Under the pieces are notes generated by a model, which saw only the letters and a list, made by a program, of their open reading frames with translations, ran no database searches and was not told where the DNA came from. From the NCBI GenBank assembly GCA_900545605.1, contig UQZL01000001.1, positions 62,001 through 126,000 of the forward strand: a stretch of 64,000 nucleotides of DNA, given 5' to 3'. The DNA is from an uncultured Collinsella sp. GTDB lineage: Bacteria > Actinomycetota > Coriobacteriia > Coriobacteriales > Coriobacteriaceae. The number at the start of each line of letters is the position of its first letter. The stretch's first letter is position 1. The position numbers and the translations under genes are program-made. Positions 51,499 to 59,994 of the stretch are shown here, in pieces.

Positions 51499-53826
51499 AT
51501 GGCGGATTCTCAGATCCATGTCGCGCTGGCGGGTAACCCCAACTGCGGCAAGACCACGCTTTTCAACCTGATCACCGGCGCCAACGGCTACGTTGGCAAC
51601 TGGCCCGGCGTCACGGTTGAGAAAAAGGAGGCCAAGCTCCTAAGCGACAAGAACGTTACCATCACGGACCTCCCTGGCATCTACTCGCTTTCCCCCTACA
51701 GCCCCGAGGAGCAATGCTCGCGCGATTACCTCATGAGCGGCGAGCCCGATGTGGTCGTCCAGGTTGTCGATGCCACCAACCTCGAGCGCAACCTGTACCT
51801 GGCGCTTCAGGTTATCGAGACCGGCCTGCCCGTAGTCGTCGCCCTCAACATGGCCGACTTGGTCGAGAAGAACGGCGATAAGATCGACACGGACAAGCTC
51901 TCCAAGAAGCTCGGCTGCCCGGTCATGATGATCTCGGCCCTTAAGAATAAGGGTATCAAGGAGCTCTTCGAGCAGGTCAAGAAGTCCGCTGCTTCCAAGG
52001 GCCAGGTGCCGGAGCACAAGTTCGATTCCTCCATCGAGGACGTTCTGGGCCACATCGAAAACAACCTGCCGGCGAGCGTTCCCGCCAACAAGCGTCGCTA
52101 CTACGCTGTCAAGCTGTTTGAGCGTGATGCGGACGCCTGCAAGCTCATCAACCTCACCAAGGAGAAGGCCGCTCGCGTTGAGCAACTGGTCGCCCAGTGC
52201 GAGGAGGATTGCGACGACGACGCCGAGTCCATCATCACCGGTGAGCGCTATGGCGTCATCGCGCACATCATTGACGAGTGCCTCACCAAGGCTCCGGCCA
52301 AGATGAGCACCTCCGAGAAGATCGACCGCGTGGTTACCAACCGTATCCTGGGTCTGCCGATCTTTGTGGTCATCATGTTCTGCGTGTACTACATCGCCGT
52401 TTCCACCCTGGGCGGCACGGTGACCGACTTCACCAACGACCAGCTCTTCGGTACTGATGGCTGGTACGTGCTCGGTCAGGGCCGCGATGCCTACGATGAG
52501 GCCGTTGAGGCCGCGGGCGACGACGCCGATTCGGTTGACCCGGCGCAGTATGGCCCCTATGTCCCCGGCATTACCACCATGGTGCACGATGCCCTCGTGG
52601 CGGGAGGCACCGAGGACGGCGGCCTGGTCGATTCGCTCGTCTGTGACGGCATCGTCGCTGGCCTGGGTGCCATCTTCGGCTTCGTGCCGCAGATGTTCCT
52701 GCTCTTTGTGATGCTGTCCTTCCTGGAGGACTGCGGCTATATGGCTCGCGTCGCTTTCATCATGGACCGCGTGTTCCGCCGCTTCGGTCTGTCCGGTAAG
52801 TCCTTCATCCCCATGCTCGTGTCCTCGGGCTGCGGCGTCCCCGGCGTCATGGCCACCAAGACGATCGAGAACGAGAAAGACCGCCGCATGACGGTCATGA
52901 CCACCACGTTCATCCCCTGCGGCGCCAAGCTGCCCATCATCGCCCTGCTCATGGGCTCGATCATCGGTCATACCCCCGATACCGCTGCTTGGATCTCGCC
53001 GCTCTTCTACTTCCTGGGCGTCTTCGCCGTCATCGGCTCGGGCCTGATGCTCAAGAAGACCAAGCTCTTCGCCGGTCGTCCGACCCCGTTTGTCATGGAG
53101 CTGCCTGCCTACCACTTCCCGGCGGTCCGCTCTTGGGCGCTGCATGTGTGGGAGCGCTGCTTCGCCTTCATCAAGAAGGCCGGCACGGTCATCTTCGCCT
53201 CCACCGTAGTGGTGTGGTTCCTGTCCAACTTCGGCAGCTACAATGGTACCTTCGGCTTCCTGCCTGCGATGGAGGGTATCCCCGAGGAGTTCATGGACTA
53301 CTCCGTGCTCGCTATGCTCGGCAACCTTGTCGCCTGGATCTTTGCGCCGCTCGGCTTTAGCACCTGGCAGGCCACCGCGCTGACCGTCTCGGGCCTTGTC
53401 GCCAAGGAGAACGTCGTCGCTACCGCCGGCTCGCTGTTGTCTGTTGCCGACGCCGCCGAGACCGACCCGAGTCTGTGGACCGCGTTTGCCGGCATGTTCC
53501 CGACCATGGGCGCCTGCGTCGCCTTTGGTGCCTTCAACCTGCTGTGCGCTCCGTGCTTTGCCGCCATTGGCACCATCCGCAACCAGATGGACTCTGGCAA
53601 GTGGACCGCGATTGCCATCGGCTACGAGTGCGCCTTCGCTTGGGTGATCGGCCTGTTCATCAACCAGTTCTACAACCTGCTTGTCCTTGGGCAGTTTGGT
53701 ATCTGGACGGTTGTGGCCATTGTGCTGCTGGTTGCGATGCTCTTCCAGATTTTCCGACCCATGCCCAAGCATGCATGGACCGATGAGGACGAGACCAACA
53801 CCGCCTCCGCCGCAGTTTCCGCTTAA
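51499..53826 (+). CDS. feoB: Ferrous iron transporter FeoB
   Basis: 775 residues. N-terminal G domain with G1 GNPNCGKTTLFN, G3 DLPGIYSL, G4 NMAD, then a helical spacer and a membrane domain with two Gate motifs (VSSGCGVPGVMATKT and CGAKLPIIALLMG regions). A ~50-residue acidic hydrophilic insertion (GRDAYDEAVEAAGDDADSVD) lies between the first membrane segments. GGAAGAAGGA precedes the ATG. Imports Fe(II) into the cytoplasm. Confidence 0.96.
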   Translation: MADSQIHVALAGNPNCGKTTLFNLITGANGYVGNWPGVTVEKKEAKLLSDKNVTITDLPGIYSLSPYSPEEQCSRDYLMSGEPDVVVQVVDATNLERNLYLALQVIETGLPVVVALNMADLVEKNGDKIDTDKLSKKLGCPVMMISALKNKGIKELFEQVKKSAASKGQVPEHKFDSSIEDVLGHIENNLPASVPANKRRYYAVKLFERDADACKLINLTKEKAARVEQLVAQCEEDCDDDAESIITGERYGVIAHIIDECLTKAPAKMSTSEKIDRVVTNRILGLPIFVVIMFCVYYIAVSTLGGTVTDFTNDQLFGTDGWYVLGQGRDAYDEAVEAAGDDADSVDPAQYGPYVPGITTMVHDALVAGGTEDGGLVDSLVCDGIVAGLGAIFGFVPQMFLLFVMLSFLEDCGYMARVAFIMDRVFRRFGLSGKSFIPMLVSSGCGVPGVMATKTIENEKDRRMTVMTTTFIPCGAKLPIIALLMGSIIGHTPDTAAWISPLFYFLGVFAVIGSGLMLKKTKLFAGRPTPFVMELPAYHFPAVRSWALHVWERCFAFIKKAGTVIFASTVVVWFLSNFGSYNGTFGFLPAMEGIPEEFMDYSVLAMLGNLVAWIFAPLGFSTWQATALTVSGLVAKENVVATAGSLLSVADAAETDPSLWTAFAGMFPTMGACVAFGAFNLLCAPCFAAIGTIRNQMDSGKWTAIAIGYECAFAWVIGLFINQFYNLLVLGQFGIWTVVAIVLLVAMLFQIFRPMPKHAWTDEDETNTASAAVSA

Positions 53827-53854
53827 GTCCGAATAAGGATTAACCCCTTTCCAC

Positions 53855-53888
53855 GAGCCCGGGTGTCCCAGCGACACTCGGGCTTTTT
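53855..53888 (+). terminator. Intrinsic terminator after feoB
   Basis: AGCCCGGGTGTC/GACACTCGGGCT around CCAGC, followed by TTTTT. Confidence 0.88.
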
Positions 53889-53912
53889 GGTGGGAGAGAT
53901 GTGGCGTTTCCG

Positions 53913-53957
53913 CAGATAAAACCGACCAAAACAAACCTGTCCCTTTTTGGTAGGTGG
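53913..53957. repeat. Single-arm copy of the proC-downstream repeat
   Basis: Shares AGATAAAACCGACCAAAA and TGTCCCTTTTTGG with 9605-9646, differing at a few bases. Here only one arm exists, with no partner arm. Confidence 0.8.
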
Positions 53958-54001
53958 AGAATGGGGTAAAGTAAGTGGTGGTTAACTAGAGGAGGCTTGC
54001 T

Positions 54002-54202
54002 ATGGCACCTATCGATATTGTTGTACTGGCTGTTATTGGTATTGCGTTTGTCGCGGTATGCGTGCGCATCTACCGCAAGGGCACCTGCGCCGACTGCGCT
54101 CAGGGTGGCGTTTGCACGGGGCATTGCTCCAACAAAAAGACGTGCGCCGCACTTAAGGGCGTGGACAAAATCGCCGAAGACTTGGGCCATGGTATCAAGT
54201 AA
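54002..54202 (+). CDS. FeoB-associated Cys-rich membrane protein
   Basis: 66 residues. One membrane helix (IVVLAVIGIAFVAVCVRIY), then a short cytosolic or external tail with a cysteine cluster CADCAQGGVCTGHC followed by NKKTC. This is the build of the small Cys-rich proteins often encoded beside feoB, thought to assist or sense iron during Feo transport. GGAGG precedes the ATG. It has its own promoter space and terminator rather than being fused to the feoB transcript. Confidence 0.85.
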   Translation: MAPIDIVVLAVIGIAFVAVCVRIYRKGTCADCAQGGVCTGHCSNKKTCAALKGVDKIAEDLGHGIK

Positions 54203-54214
54203 GGCCCAGACATC

Positions 54215-54252
54215 CAAGTGCCCCGCGGACATCCGTTCGCGGGGCACTTTGT
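54215..54252 (+). terminator. Intrinsic terminator after the Cys-rich protein gene
   Basis: AAGTGCCCCGCG/CGCGGGGCACTT around GACATCCGTT, then TG; also usable in reverse. Confidence 0.75.
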
Positions 54253-54306
54253 GCATTTGGATGTAAGCGCGGCGAGTTAAAGAGTATTTTTTGGGTATCG
54301 TTGAAT

Positions 54307-54380
54307 CAGTTGCGGTGAAATACGGACTGTTTTGGCTGTCAAAGGCCTTATCTACTCCGTATTCCACCACAACTTTTTGT
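54307..54380. repeat. Kdp-flanking palindromic repeat, left copy
   Basis: Arms with TACGGA and TCCGTA cores (GTTGCGGTGAAATACGGA against TCCGTATTCCACCACAAC) enclose a ~28-nt loop and are followed by TTTTTG. It sits immediately beyond the kdpE stop and is ~95% identical to 62721-62796. Confidence 0.85.
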
Positions 54381-54388
54381 GGGGTGGG

Positions 54389-55093
54389 CTAGAGACGCTG
54401 CATGCGGTACCCGACACCCATGTGCGTCTGAATCATCTTGGGGTGAGAGGGGTCTGCCTCGATCTTCTTGCGCAGGGTGCGCATGAACACGCGCAGACTC
54501 GCCAGATCGCTGTCCCAGCTCGTGCCCCATATCTCGCGGGTGATGAAGGTGTGGGTGAGCACCTTGTCGACGTTTTTCGCCAGAAGGACGAGCAATTTGT
54601 ACTCGGTTGGGGTGAGCGAGAGCTCGCGTCCGTCTTTCGTAGCGTATCCCGCGGCGTAGTCGATATGCAGCGGACCGTTGTCGAACGTGCTCGCTTCTGT
54701 CGACTCGCTCGACGCCATCGAGGAGCGCCTCAAATTCGCACGGACGCGCGCGAGCAACTCATCCACAGAAAAGGGCTTGGTGAGGTAGTCGTCTGCCCCT
54801 GCGTCAAGTGCTGCAATCTTGTCGGAATCTTCGGCGCGCGCCGAAATGACGATAATGGGGACTGCCGACCAGCTTCGGATCTTCGTGATGACCTCGATAC
54901 CGTCAATGTCGGGAAGGCCGAGGTCGAGCATGATGAGGCTGGGGCCGTGCGACACCGCATCCATGATGGCGGCCTGGCCGTTGCAAACCTTGCTCACGAC
55001 ATAGCCGTGGAGGTCAAGCGCGGTCGAAACGAGGTTTTGAACGGTCAGGTCATCTTCGACCAGGAGGATGCGTGGCTTAGCGGCATTATTCAT
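54389..55093 (-). CDS. kdpE: KdpE response regulator
   Basis: 234 residues. Receiver with EDD, phosphoacceptor LDLGLPDIDG and TKPFSVDEL; OmpR-type winged helix ending LRVFMRTLRKKIEADPSHPK and HMGVGYRM. Activates kdpFABC when KdpD signals potassium limitation. The ATG at 55093 lies within the last codons of kdpD (8-bp overlap), so the two are translationally coupled; longer in-frame extensions are rejected. Confidence 0.92.
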   Translation of the reverse strand: MNNAAKPRILLVEDDLTVQNLVSTALDLHGYVVSKVCNGQAAIMDAVSHGPSLIMLDLGLPDIDGIEVITKIRSWSAVPIIVISARAEDSDKIAALDAGADDYLTKPFSVDELLARVRANLRRSSMASSESTEASTFDNGPLHIDYAAGYATKDGRELSLTPTEYKLLVLLAKNVDKVLTHTFITREIWGTSWDSDLASLRVFMRTLRKKIEADPSHPKMIQTHMGVGYRMQRL

Positions 55094-57821
55094 GAATCTC
55101 GATCTCCTCGGCGGGCAGGGTAAAACGGAAGACGGCCCCATGGGGGTGGTTGTCGCGAACTTCGATGACGCCGCCATGCGCCTCCACGATGGAGCGGCAG
55201 AGCGACAGCCCAAGGCCGATGCTTCGACGCGAATCCACGGGCCGCGTATTGCTTGAGGTGAAGAAGCGCTCAAAGATATGAGGCTTGTCGCAGTCTGCCA
55301 CACCCGGCCCATCGTCTGCGACGTCCACCACGATGAACTCACCCTCGCGACGTGCGCTAATGGTGACAGTCGAGTCCTCGGGCGTGTATTTGAAGGCGTT
55401 CATGATGAGATTCGTAAGCACCTGCATGATGAGATGGACGTCGATGCGTACCAGCAGGATGTCGTCAGTGTGCTCGATGGTGACGGCACGTCCATGCGAT
55501 GCTTGGGCGACATGGCTGAGGGCGGCCTCGATGACCTCGTCGATGAGCTCGGATGTTAAGTTGAGGCGAATGGTGCCGTCCTCGACGCGTGTGATGGCGA
55601 GGAGGTTTTCCACGGTATCGATAAGCCAGAGGGAGTCGTCGTAGATGGCATCGGCAAGATCGCAGCGTTGTTCGAGGCTGAGCTTCTCGTCGCTCTTCCG
55701 AAGGATTGCCGCAGATCCGGATATAGCCGTGAGGGGTGTCCTCAAATCGTGGCCGATGGAGCGCAAAAGGTTGGCGCGCAGCTGCTCGTTTTTCGCCAAA
55801 ACCGCAGCCTCTTCGCGCTCTTGCGCCGCCCGGTCGCTTTCGAGCGCCAAGGCGCATTCGCCTACGATAGATAGGACGATCGAATGCTCGAAGGCTTCGA
55901 TCTCGCGCCCCTCCAGGGCGATGCCGATGACACCGAATACCTTGTCGCCGGTGCGAACCGCGAGGTAGAGACAGCGCGCCTCAGGCAGGGTCCGCGTGCT
56001 TGCGCCCGCGCGCTTGTTGTTGGTGTAGGTCCAGGTTGCAACGGCGCGCTCGTAGTCGGTGAGCAGCGACGCGGATCGGTTTTCGGTGCCAGCGGACTCA
56101 TAGAGCGCCTTGCCGAGCGTGCCGTGTTCGGCGGGGTAGAAGACCACGTCGAGTTTTAGCAGTTTGACGAGTTGGTTCATGGCGACGCGGGCGCACTCCT
56201 CCGCGCTATGGGCTTGCTGCAAGAGCTGGTTCGTTTCGAGGAGTACGCGCGTTTTGAATGCGTTCTCGGCGGAGGTACGGGCGTTGTCGGCGATGCGCGC
56301 AGTTAACTCGCCGGCGACCATAGCGGTAGCGAACATGATGCCGAACGTGACCAGATAGCTTCGGTCGTAGCTGGCGAGCGAAAACAGAGGCGTGACGAAG
56401 CAGAAGTTGTAAAGCACTACAGAGAGCACGCTCGATACGATCGTGCAGATACGCCCCGTCGTGGTGACGGCGGTCAGCAGGGCCGTGAGGATATAGAGGG
56501 ATATGATGCTGGAATCGGCAAATCCCAGATGGCGGAAAGCCGTGCCGATCGCCGTTGCGACAAGAGAGAGGGCCAGCGTGCGAAGCACGTTTCGGCTGCT
56601 GGGCGGCTGCAGGGCGAGCACACGGCGGCGTCCTTTGGGCCGGGAGGGCGGAGTCGACTGGTCTGGAATGATGTAAATGTCGAGGTTCGGGGCGAATGTT
56701 ATGAGCTGTTCTACGAGAGATTTGCGGCCAAAGAGGGCCTGACGGACGCTGCTGCGCTCGCCCGTGCGCCCCATGACGATCTTCGAAATACCCGACAGGC
56801 GCGCGAACTCGGAGATCTGAAACGCGACGTCGTCGCCATAGACGGTTTCCATATGTGCTCCGAGCTGCTCGGCTAGGGCGATATTGGCTGCAAGCTTGGC
56901 GCGCTCATCATCGCTCATGGCTTGCGTGCGCGGGCTCTCTACGAACAGGGCGACGAGCTCGCTGCGAAACGCTTTCGCCATGCGTGCGGCGGCACGGACG
57001 ATGCGGGGATTGGTCGGCGCCGGGGAGACACAGACTAAGATACGCTCCTTGGTGTAGTAGTCACGGTTTCCCAGCACGCGTGCGGCGTCTGTGAGGTGGC
57101 CGGTGCGATCGGCGCAGCGGCGCAGTGCGATTTCTCGGAGTGCGGTGAGGTTCTCGACGGTAAAAAAATGCTGTTGCGCTCGGTCGGCTTGTGCGGGACG
57201 GTAGACGAGGCCGGCGCGAAGGCGCTCAAGTAGGTCTTCGGGCTCTATGTCGACGAGCTCGACCTGGTCGGCATCATCGAAGATACGGTCGGGGATTCGT
57301 TCGCTCACGACAACGCCGGTGATGGATGCAACCATGTCGTTTAGGCTCTCGATATGCTGAACGTTCACGGTCGTATAGACGTCGATGCCCGCATGTAGAA
57401 GTTCCTCGACGTCTTGATAGCGTTTGTCGTGGCGAGACCCCGGCGCATTCGTATGGGCGAGCTCATCGACAAGGATGAGCTGAGGGGCGCGTTCGATAGC
57501 CGCATCTAGATCGAACTCGCTGAGCGCAATGCCGTTGTGCTCGATGAGTTTACAGGGCACGTTCTCAAGCCCTTGTGCAAGATGGGCAGTTGCCGGACGT
57601 TCGTGCGGCTCGATGTATCCCGCGACGACGTCGACACCTCGCCGCTTGGCGGCGTGGGCGGCTTGAAGCATCGCATAGGTTTTGCCTGCGCCAGCAGCGT
57701 AGCCAAAGAAAATCTTGAGGTGTCCCCGGCTGGTTCGAGCGTCATCGGCGACCTCGTCTTTCTCAATTGCCTTGAGGATGAGGTCTGGATTGACGCGAGT
57801 GTCCGATGCGTTGCGCTGCAT
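55086..57821 (-). CDS. kdpD: KdpD potassium-sensing histidine kinase
   Basis: 911 residues. N-terminal KdpD domain with Walker A FGYAAGAGKTYAML and DELAHTNAPGSRHDKRYQDV, a universal-stress-like domain (RILVCVSPAPTNPRIV), four membrane helices around residues 400-500, a GAF-like domain, H-box SIGHDLRTPLTAISGSAAIL and G-box SIGLGLSLCRSIVEAHGG. ATG at 57821 with AGAAAGG upstream. Divergent from kdpFABC. Confidence 0.95.
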   Translation of the reverse strand: MQRNASDTRVNPDLILKAIEKDEVADDARTSRGHLKIFFGYAAGAGKTYAMLQAAHAAKRRGVDVVAGYIEPHERPATAHLAQGLENVPCKLIEHNGIALSEFDLDAAIERAPQLILVDELAHTNAPGSRHDKRYQDVEELLHAGIDVYTTVNVQHIESLNDMVASITGVVVSERIPDRIFDDADQVELVDIEPEDLLERLRAGLVYRPAQADRAQQHFFTVENLTALREIALRRCADRTGHLTDAARVLGNRDYYTKERILVCVSPAPTNPRIVRAAARMAKAFRSELVALFVESPRTQAMSDDERAKLAANIALAEQLGAHMETVYGDDVAFQISEFARLSGISKIVMGRTGERSSVRQALFGRKSLVEQLITFAPNLDIYIIPDQSTPPSRPKGRRRVLALQPPSSRNVLRTLALSLVATAIGTAFRHLGFADSSIISLYILTALLTAVTTTGRICTIVSSVLSVVLYNFCFVTPLFSLASYDRSYLVTFGIMFATAMVAGELTARIADNARTSAENAFKTRVLLETNQLLQQAHSAEECARVAMNQLVKLLKLDVVFYPAEHGTLGKALYESAGTENRSASLLTDYERAVATWTYTNNKRAGASTRTLPEARCLYLAVRTGDKVFGVIGIALEGREIEAFEHSIVLSIVGECALALESDRAAQEREEAAVLAKNEQLRANLLRSIGHDLRTPLTAISGSAAILRKSDEKLSLEQRCDLADAIYDDSLWLIDTVENLLAITRVEDGTIRLNLTSELIDEVIEAALSHVAQASHGRAVTIEHTDDILLVRIDVHLIMQVLTNLIMNAFKYTPEDSTVTISARREGEFIVVDVADDGPGVADCDKPHIFERFFTSSNTRPVDSRRSIGLGLSLCRSIVEAHGGVIEVRDNHPHGAVFRFTLPAEEIEIHE

Positions 57822-57933
57822 AGCGTAGCCTTTCTGAAGCGTTGTCCATGCGTGCATACGCGGTGAGGACGCCACTGTATGCTCGCGAGGTCGAGTATAG
57901 GCGCACTGCAGTCGCAATAGTGCTTTCTACCTG

Positions 57934-57975
57934 CATCTTTACGGCATCTTAAGGACGTGAGCCCCGGCCCTCACG
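57934..57975. promoter_or_regulatory. Candidate KdpE-binding direct repeats in the kdp divergent region
   Basis: CATCTTTACGG (57934-57944) and CATCTTAAGGA (57945-57955) are adjacent 11-bp direct repeats, the spacing typical for OmpR-family regulators. They are followed by the palindrome CGTGAG-N8-CTCACG (57956-57975). Confidence 0.45.
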
Positions 57976-58065
57976 CCTCTTTAATCCCTAGAAGCGTTTA
58001 CTGTCCCCAGGCGCTTGCGAGAGCAGGCGTCCGAGACATCGGACCGCGTGTGAAAGGGGCGGTAA

Positions 58066-58152
58066 ATGGACATCCTCATTCCCATCATCGGAGTCGTCTG
58101 CATTGGACTTCTTATCTATTACATCTACATTCTGATGAGGAGTGATTCGTAA
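58066..58152 (+). CDS. kdpF: KdpF-like small membrane subunit
   Basis: 28 residues, nearly all one membrane helix: MDILIPIIGVVCIGLLIYYI followed by YILMRSDS. GAAAGGGG lies 8 nt before the ATG, and kdpA begins 3 nt after the stop. Length, hydrophobicity and position match KdpF, which stabilises the KdpABC complex. Confidence 0.85.
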   Translation: MDILIPIIGVVCIGLLIYYIYILMRSDS

Positions 58153-58155
58153 ACT

Positions 58156-59979
58156 ATGGACGCTGCGATTCAGTACATCTTGTACTTTGCCGTACTCGTC
58201 GTCCTGGCCGTTCCGCTCGGTCGGTTCATGGCCCATATCATGGATGGTGAGCATACGTTCCTGTCGCCTGTGATTGCTCCTGTGGAGCGTGGCGTCTATC
58301 GTCTGCTTCGCATCGACGCGGCAGAACAGATGGGGTGTAGGCGCTATCTGGCGAGCGTGCTGGTCTTTTCGGGGATCGGCCTCGTGACTCTTGTGGCACT
58401 CCAGGCGCTTCAGTCCTTCTTGCCAGGCAATCCCCAGCACCTGCCGGGTGTGTCATGGGACCTGTCGTTCAATACGGCTGCTTCCTTCATAACCAACACC
58501 AACTGGCAGTCCTACTCCGGTGAGACCACCCTGTCCTACCTTGTGCAGTTCATGGGTCTCACTGTGCAGAACTTCGTTTCCGCTGGCACCGGTATCGCGG
58601 TCATGTTCGCGCTGATCCGCGGCTTCCGTCAGGTCAAGGAGCAGGGTCTGGGTTCCTTCTGGGTCGACCTCACCCGCACCGTCCTGTATGTGCTCATCCC
58701 GCTGAACCTCGTGTTCGGCATCTGCCTGGCTGCCGGTGGCGTCATCTCCAACTTCCAGCCGGCTCAGAAGGCTGAGCTCGTAGAACCCGTCGCTGTTCAG
58801 CCTAATGCAGACGGCGGCTGGAGCGTCATCGACGGCGCCCAGATTGAGGGCGACACGGTCAAGGTCGACGGCAAGGTTGTCGAGGGCGCGCGCGTGGTCA
58901 CCGAGCAGTTCCTGCCCCAGGGTCCCGCGGCTCCTCAGGTCGCCATCAAGCAGTCCGGCACCAACGGCGGCGGCTTCTTCGGCGTGAACTCCGCCCATCC
59001 GTATGAGAACCCCAGTGCCTTCACCAACATCATCGAGATGACCAGCCTGCTGCTGATCCCGGCCGCCTGTTGCTTCGCCTTCGGTATCGGCGTCAAGAAC
59101 ACCAAGCAGGGCAAGGCCATCTTTGCCGCCATGTTCATCCTGCTGGTGATCTTCACCGGCATCATCGCCGTCAACGAGCATGCGGGCACCCCGCAGCTGG
59201 CCGATGGCGGAGCGGTCAATATCGAGATGACCGACGGCCAGGCCGGCGGCAACATGGAGGGCAAGGAGAGCCGTTTCGGTATCGCCTCCTCTTCTACCTG
59301 GTCCGCTTTCACGACGGCTGCTTCCAACGGCTCGGTTAACTCCATGCACGACTCCTACACCCCGCTGGGCGGTTTTGTCCAGATGCTCCAGATTGCTCTG
59401 GGCGAGGTCGTCTTCGGCGGCGTGGGCTGCGGCCTGTACGGCATGATCGGCTTCGCCATCCTCACAGTGTTCATCGCCGGCCTCATGGTCGGACGCACGC
59501 CTGAGTTCCTGGGCAAGAAGATCGAGCCGGGCGAGATGCGCTGGGCGGTGGTTCTGTGTCTCGCCACCCCGTTCGCCATTCTGGTGAGCTCCACTATCGC
59601 CTGCATGGTGCCCGGTCTTGTCGACCAACTCAACAACGGCGGGGCGCATGGCTTCTCCGAGGTCCTGTACACCCTTACTTCGGCTGGCGGCAACAACGGC
59701 TCCTCATTCGCCGGCATGAACTGCAACATCCCGTGGATCAACGTGCTGCTGGGTATCGAGATGCTGTTCGCGCGGTTCCTGCCGATTGTGGGCACGCTCG
59801 CCATCGCGGGCTCGCTGGCCGGGAAGGGCAAGGTCGCCGAGAGCGCCGGCACGCTTTCCACCACCAATGCCATGTTCGTGTTCCTGCTGGTATTCGTCGT
59901 TCTGCTGATTGGCGCCCTGAGTTTCTTCCCGGCGTTGGCGCTTGGTCCCGTTGCCGAATTCTTCCAGATGGTTGCGTAA
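58156..59979 (+). CDS. kdpA: KdpA, potassium-binding subunit
   Basis: 607 residues, ten membrane helices. The four selectivity-filter loops are visible: TNTNWQSY, GTNGGGFFGVNSAHPYENP, a loop at SSSTWSAFTTAASNGSVN and SAGGNNGSSFAGM. Forms the K+ pathway of the high-affinity Kdp pump. The hydrophilic loop near residues 205-260 is somewhat extended. Confidence 0.96.
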   Translation: MDAAIQYILYFAVLVVLAVPLGRFMAHIMDGEHTFLSPVIAPVERGVYRLLRIDAAEQMGCRRYLASVLVFSGIGLVTLVALQALQSFLPGNPQHLPGVSWDLSFNTAASFITNTNWQSYSGETTLSYLVQFMGLTVQNFVSAGTGIAVMFALIRGFRQVKEQGLGSFWVDLTRTVLYVLIPLNLVFGICLAAGGVISNFQPAQKAELVEPVAVQPNADGGWSVIDGAQIEGDTVKVDGKVVEGARVVTEQFLPQGPAAPQVAIKQSGTNGGGFFGVNSAHPYENPSAFTNIIEMTSLLLIPAACCFAFGIGVKNTKQGKAIFAAMFILLVIFTGIIAVNEHAGTPQLADGGAVNIEMTDGQAGGNMEGKESRFGIASSSTWSAFTTAASNGSVNSMHDSYTPLGGFVQMLQIALGEVVFGGVGCGLYGMIGFAILTVFIAGLMVGRTPEFLGKKIEPGEMRWAVVLCLATPFAILVSSTIACMVPGLVDQLNNGGAHGFSEVLYTLTSAGGNNGSSFAGMNCNIPWINVLLGIEMLFARFLPIVGTLAIAGSLAGKGKVAESAGTLSTTNAMFVFLLVFVVLLIGALSFFPALALGPVAEFFQMVA

Positions 59980-59994
59980 AGGAGTCGCAGATTT

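Noticed and set aside
51640..53934. A 764-codon open frame on the minus strand opposite feoB
   Set aside because: Antisense to feoB with biased, repetitive composition and no ribosome site; the + strand gene is unambiguous.
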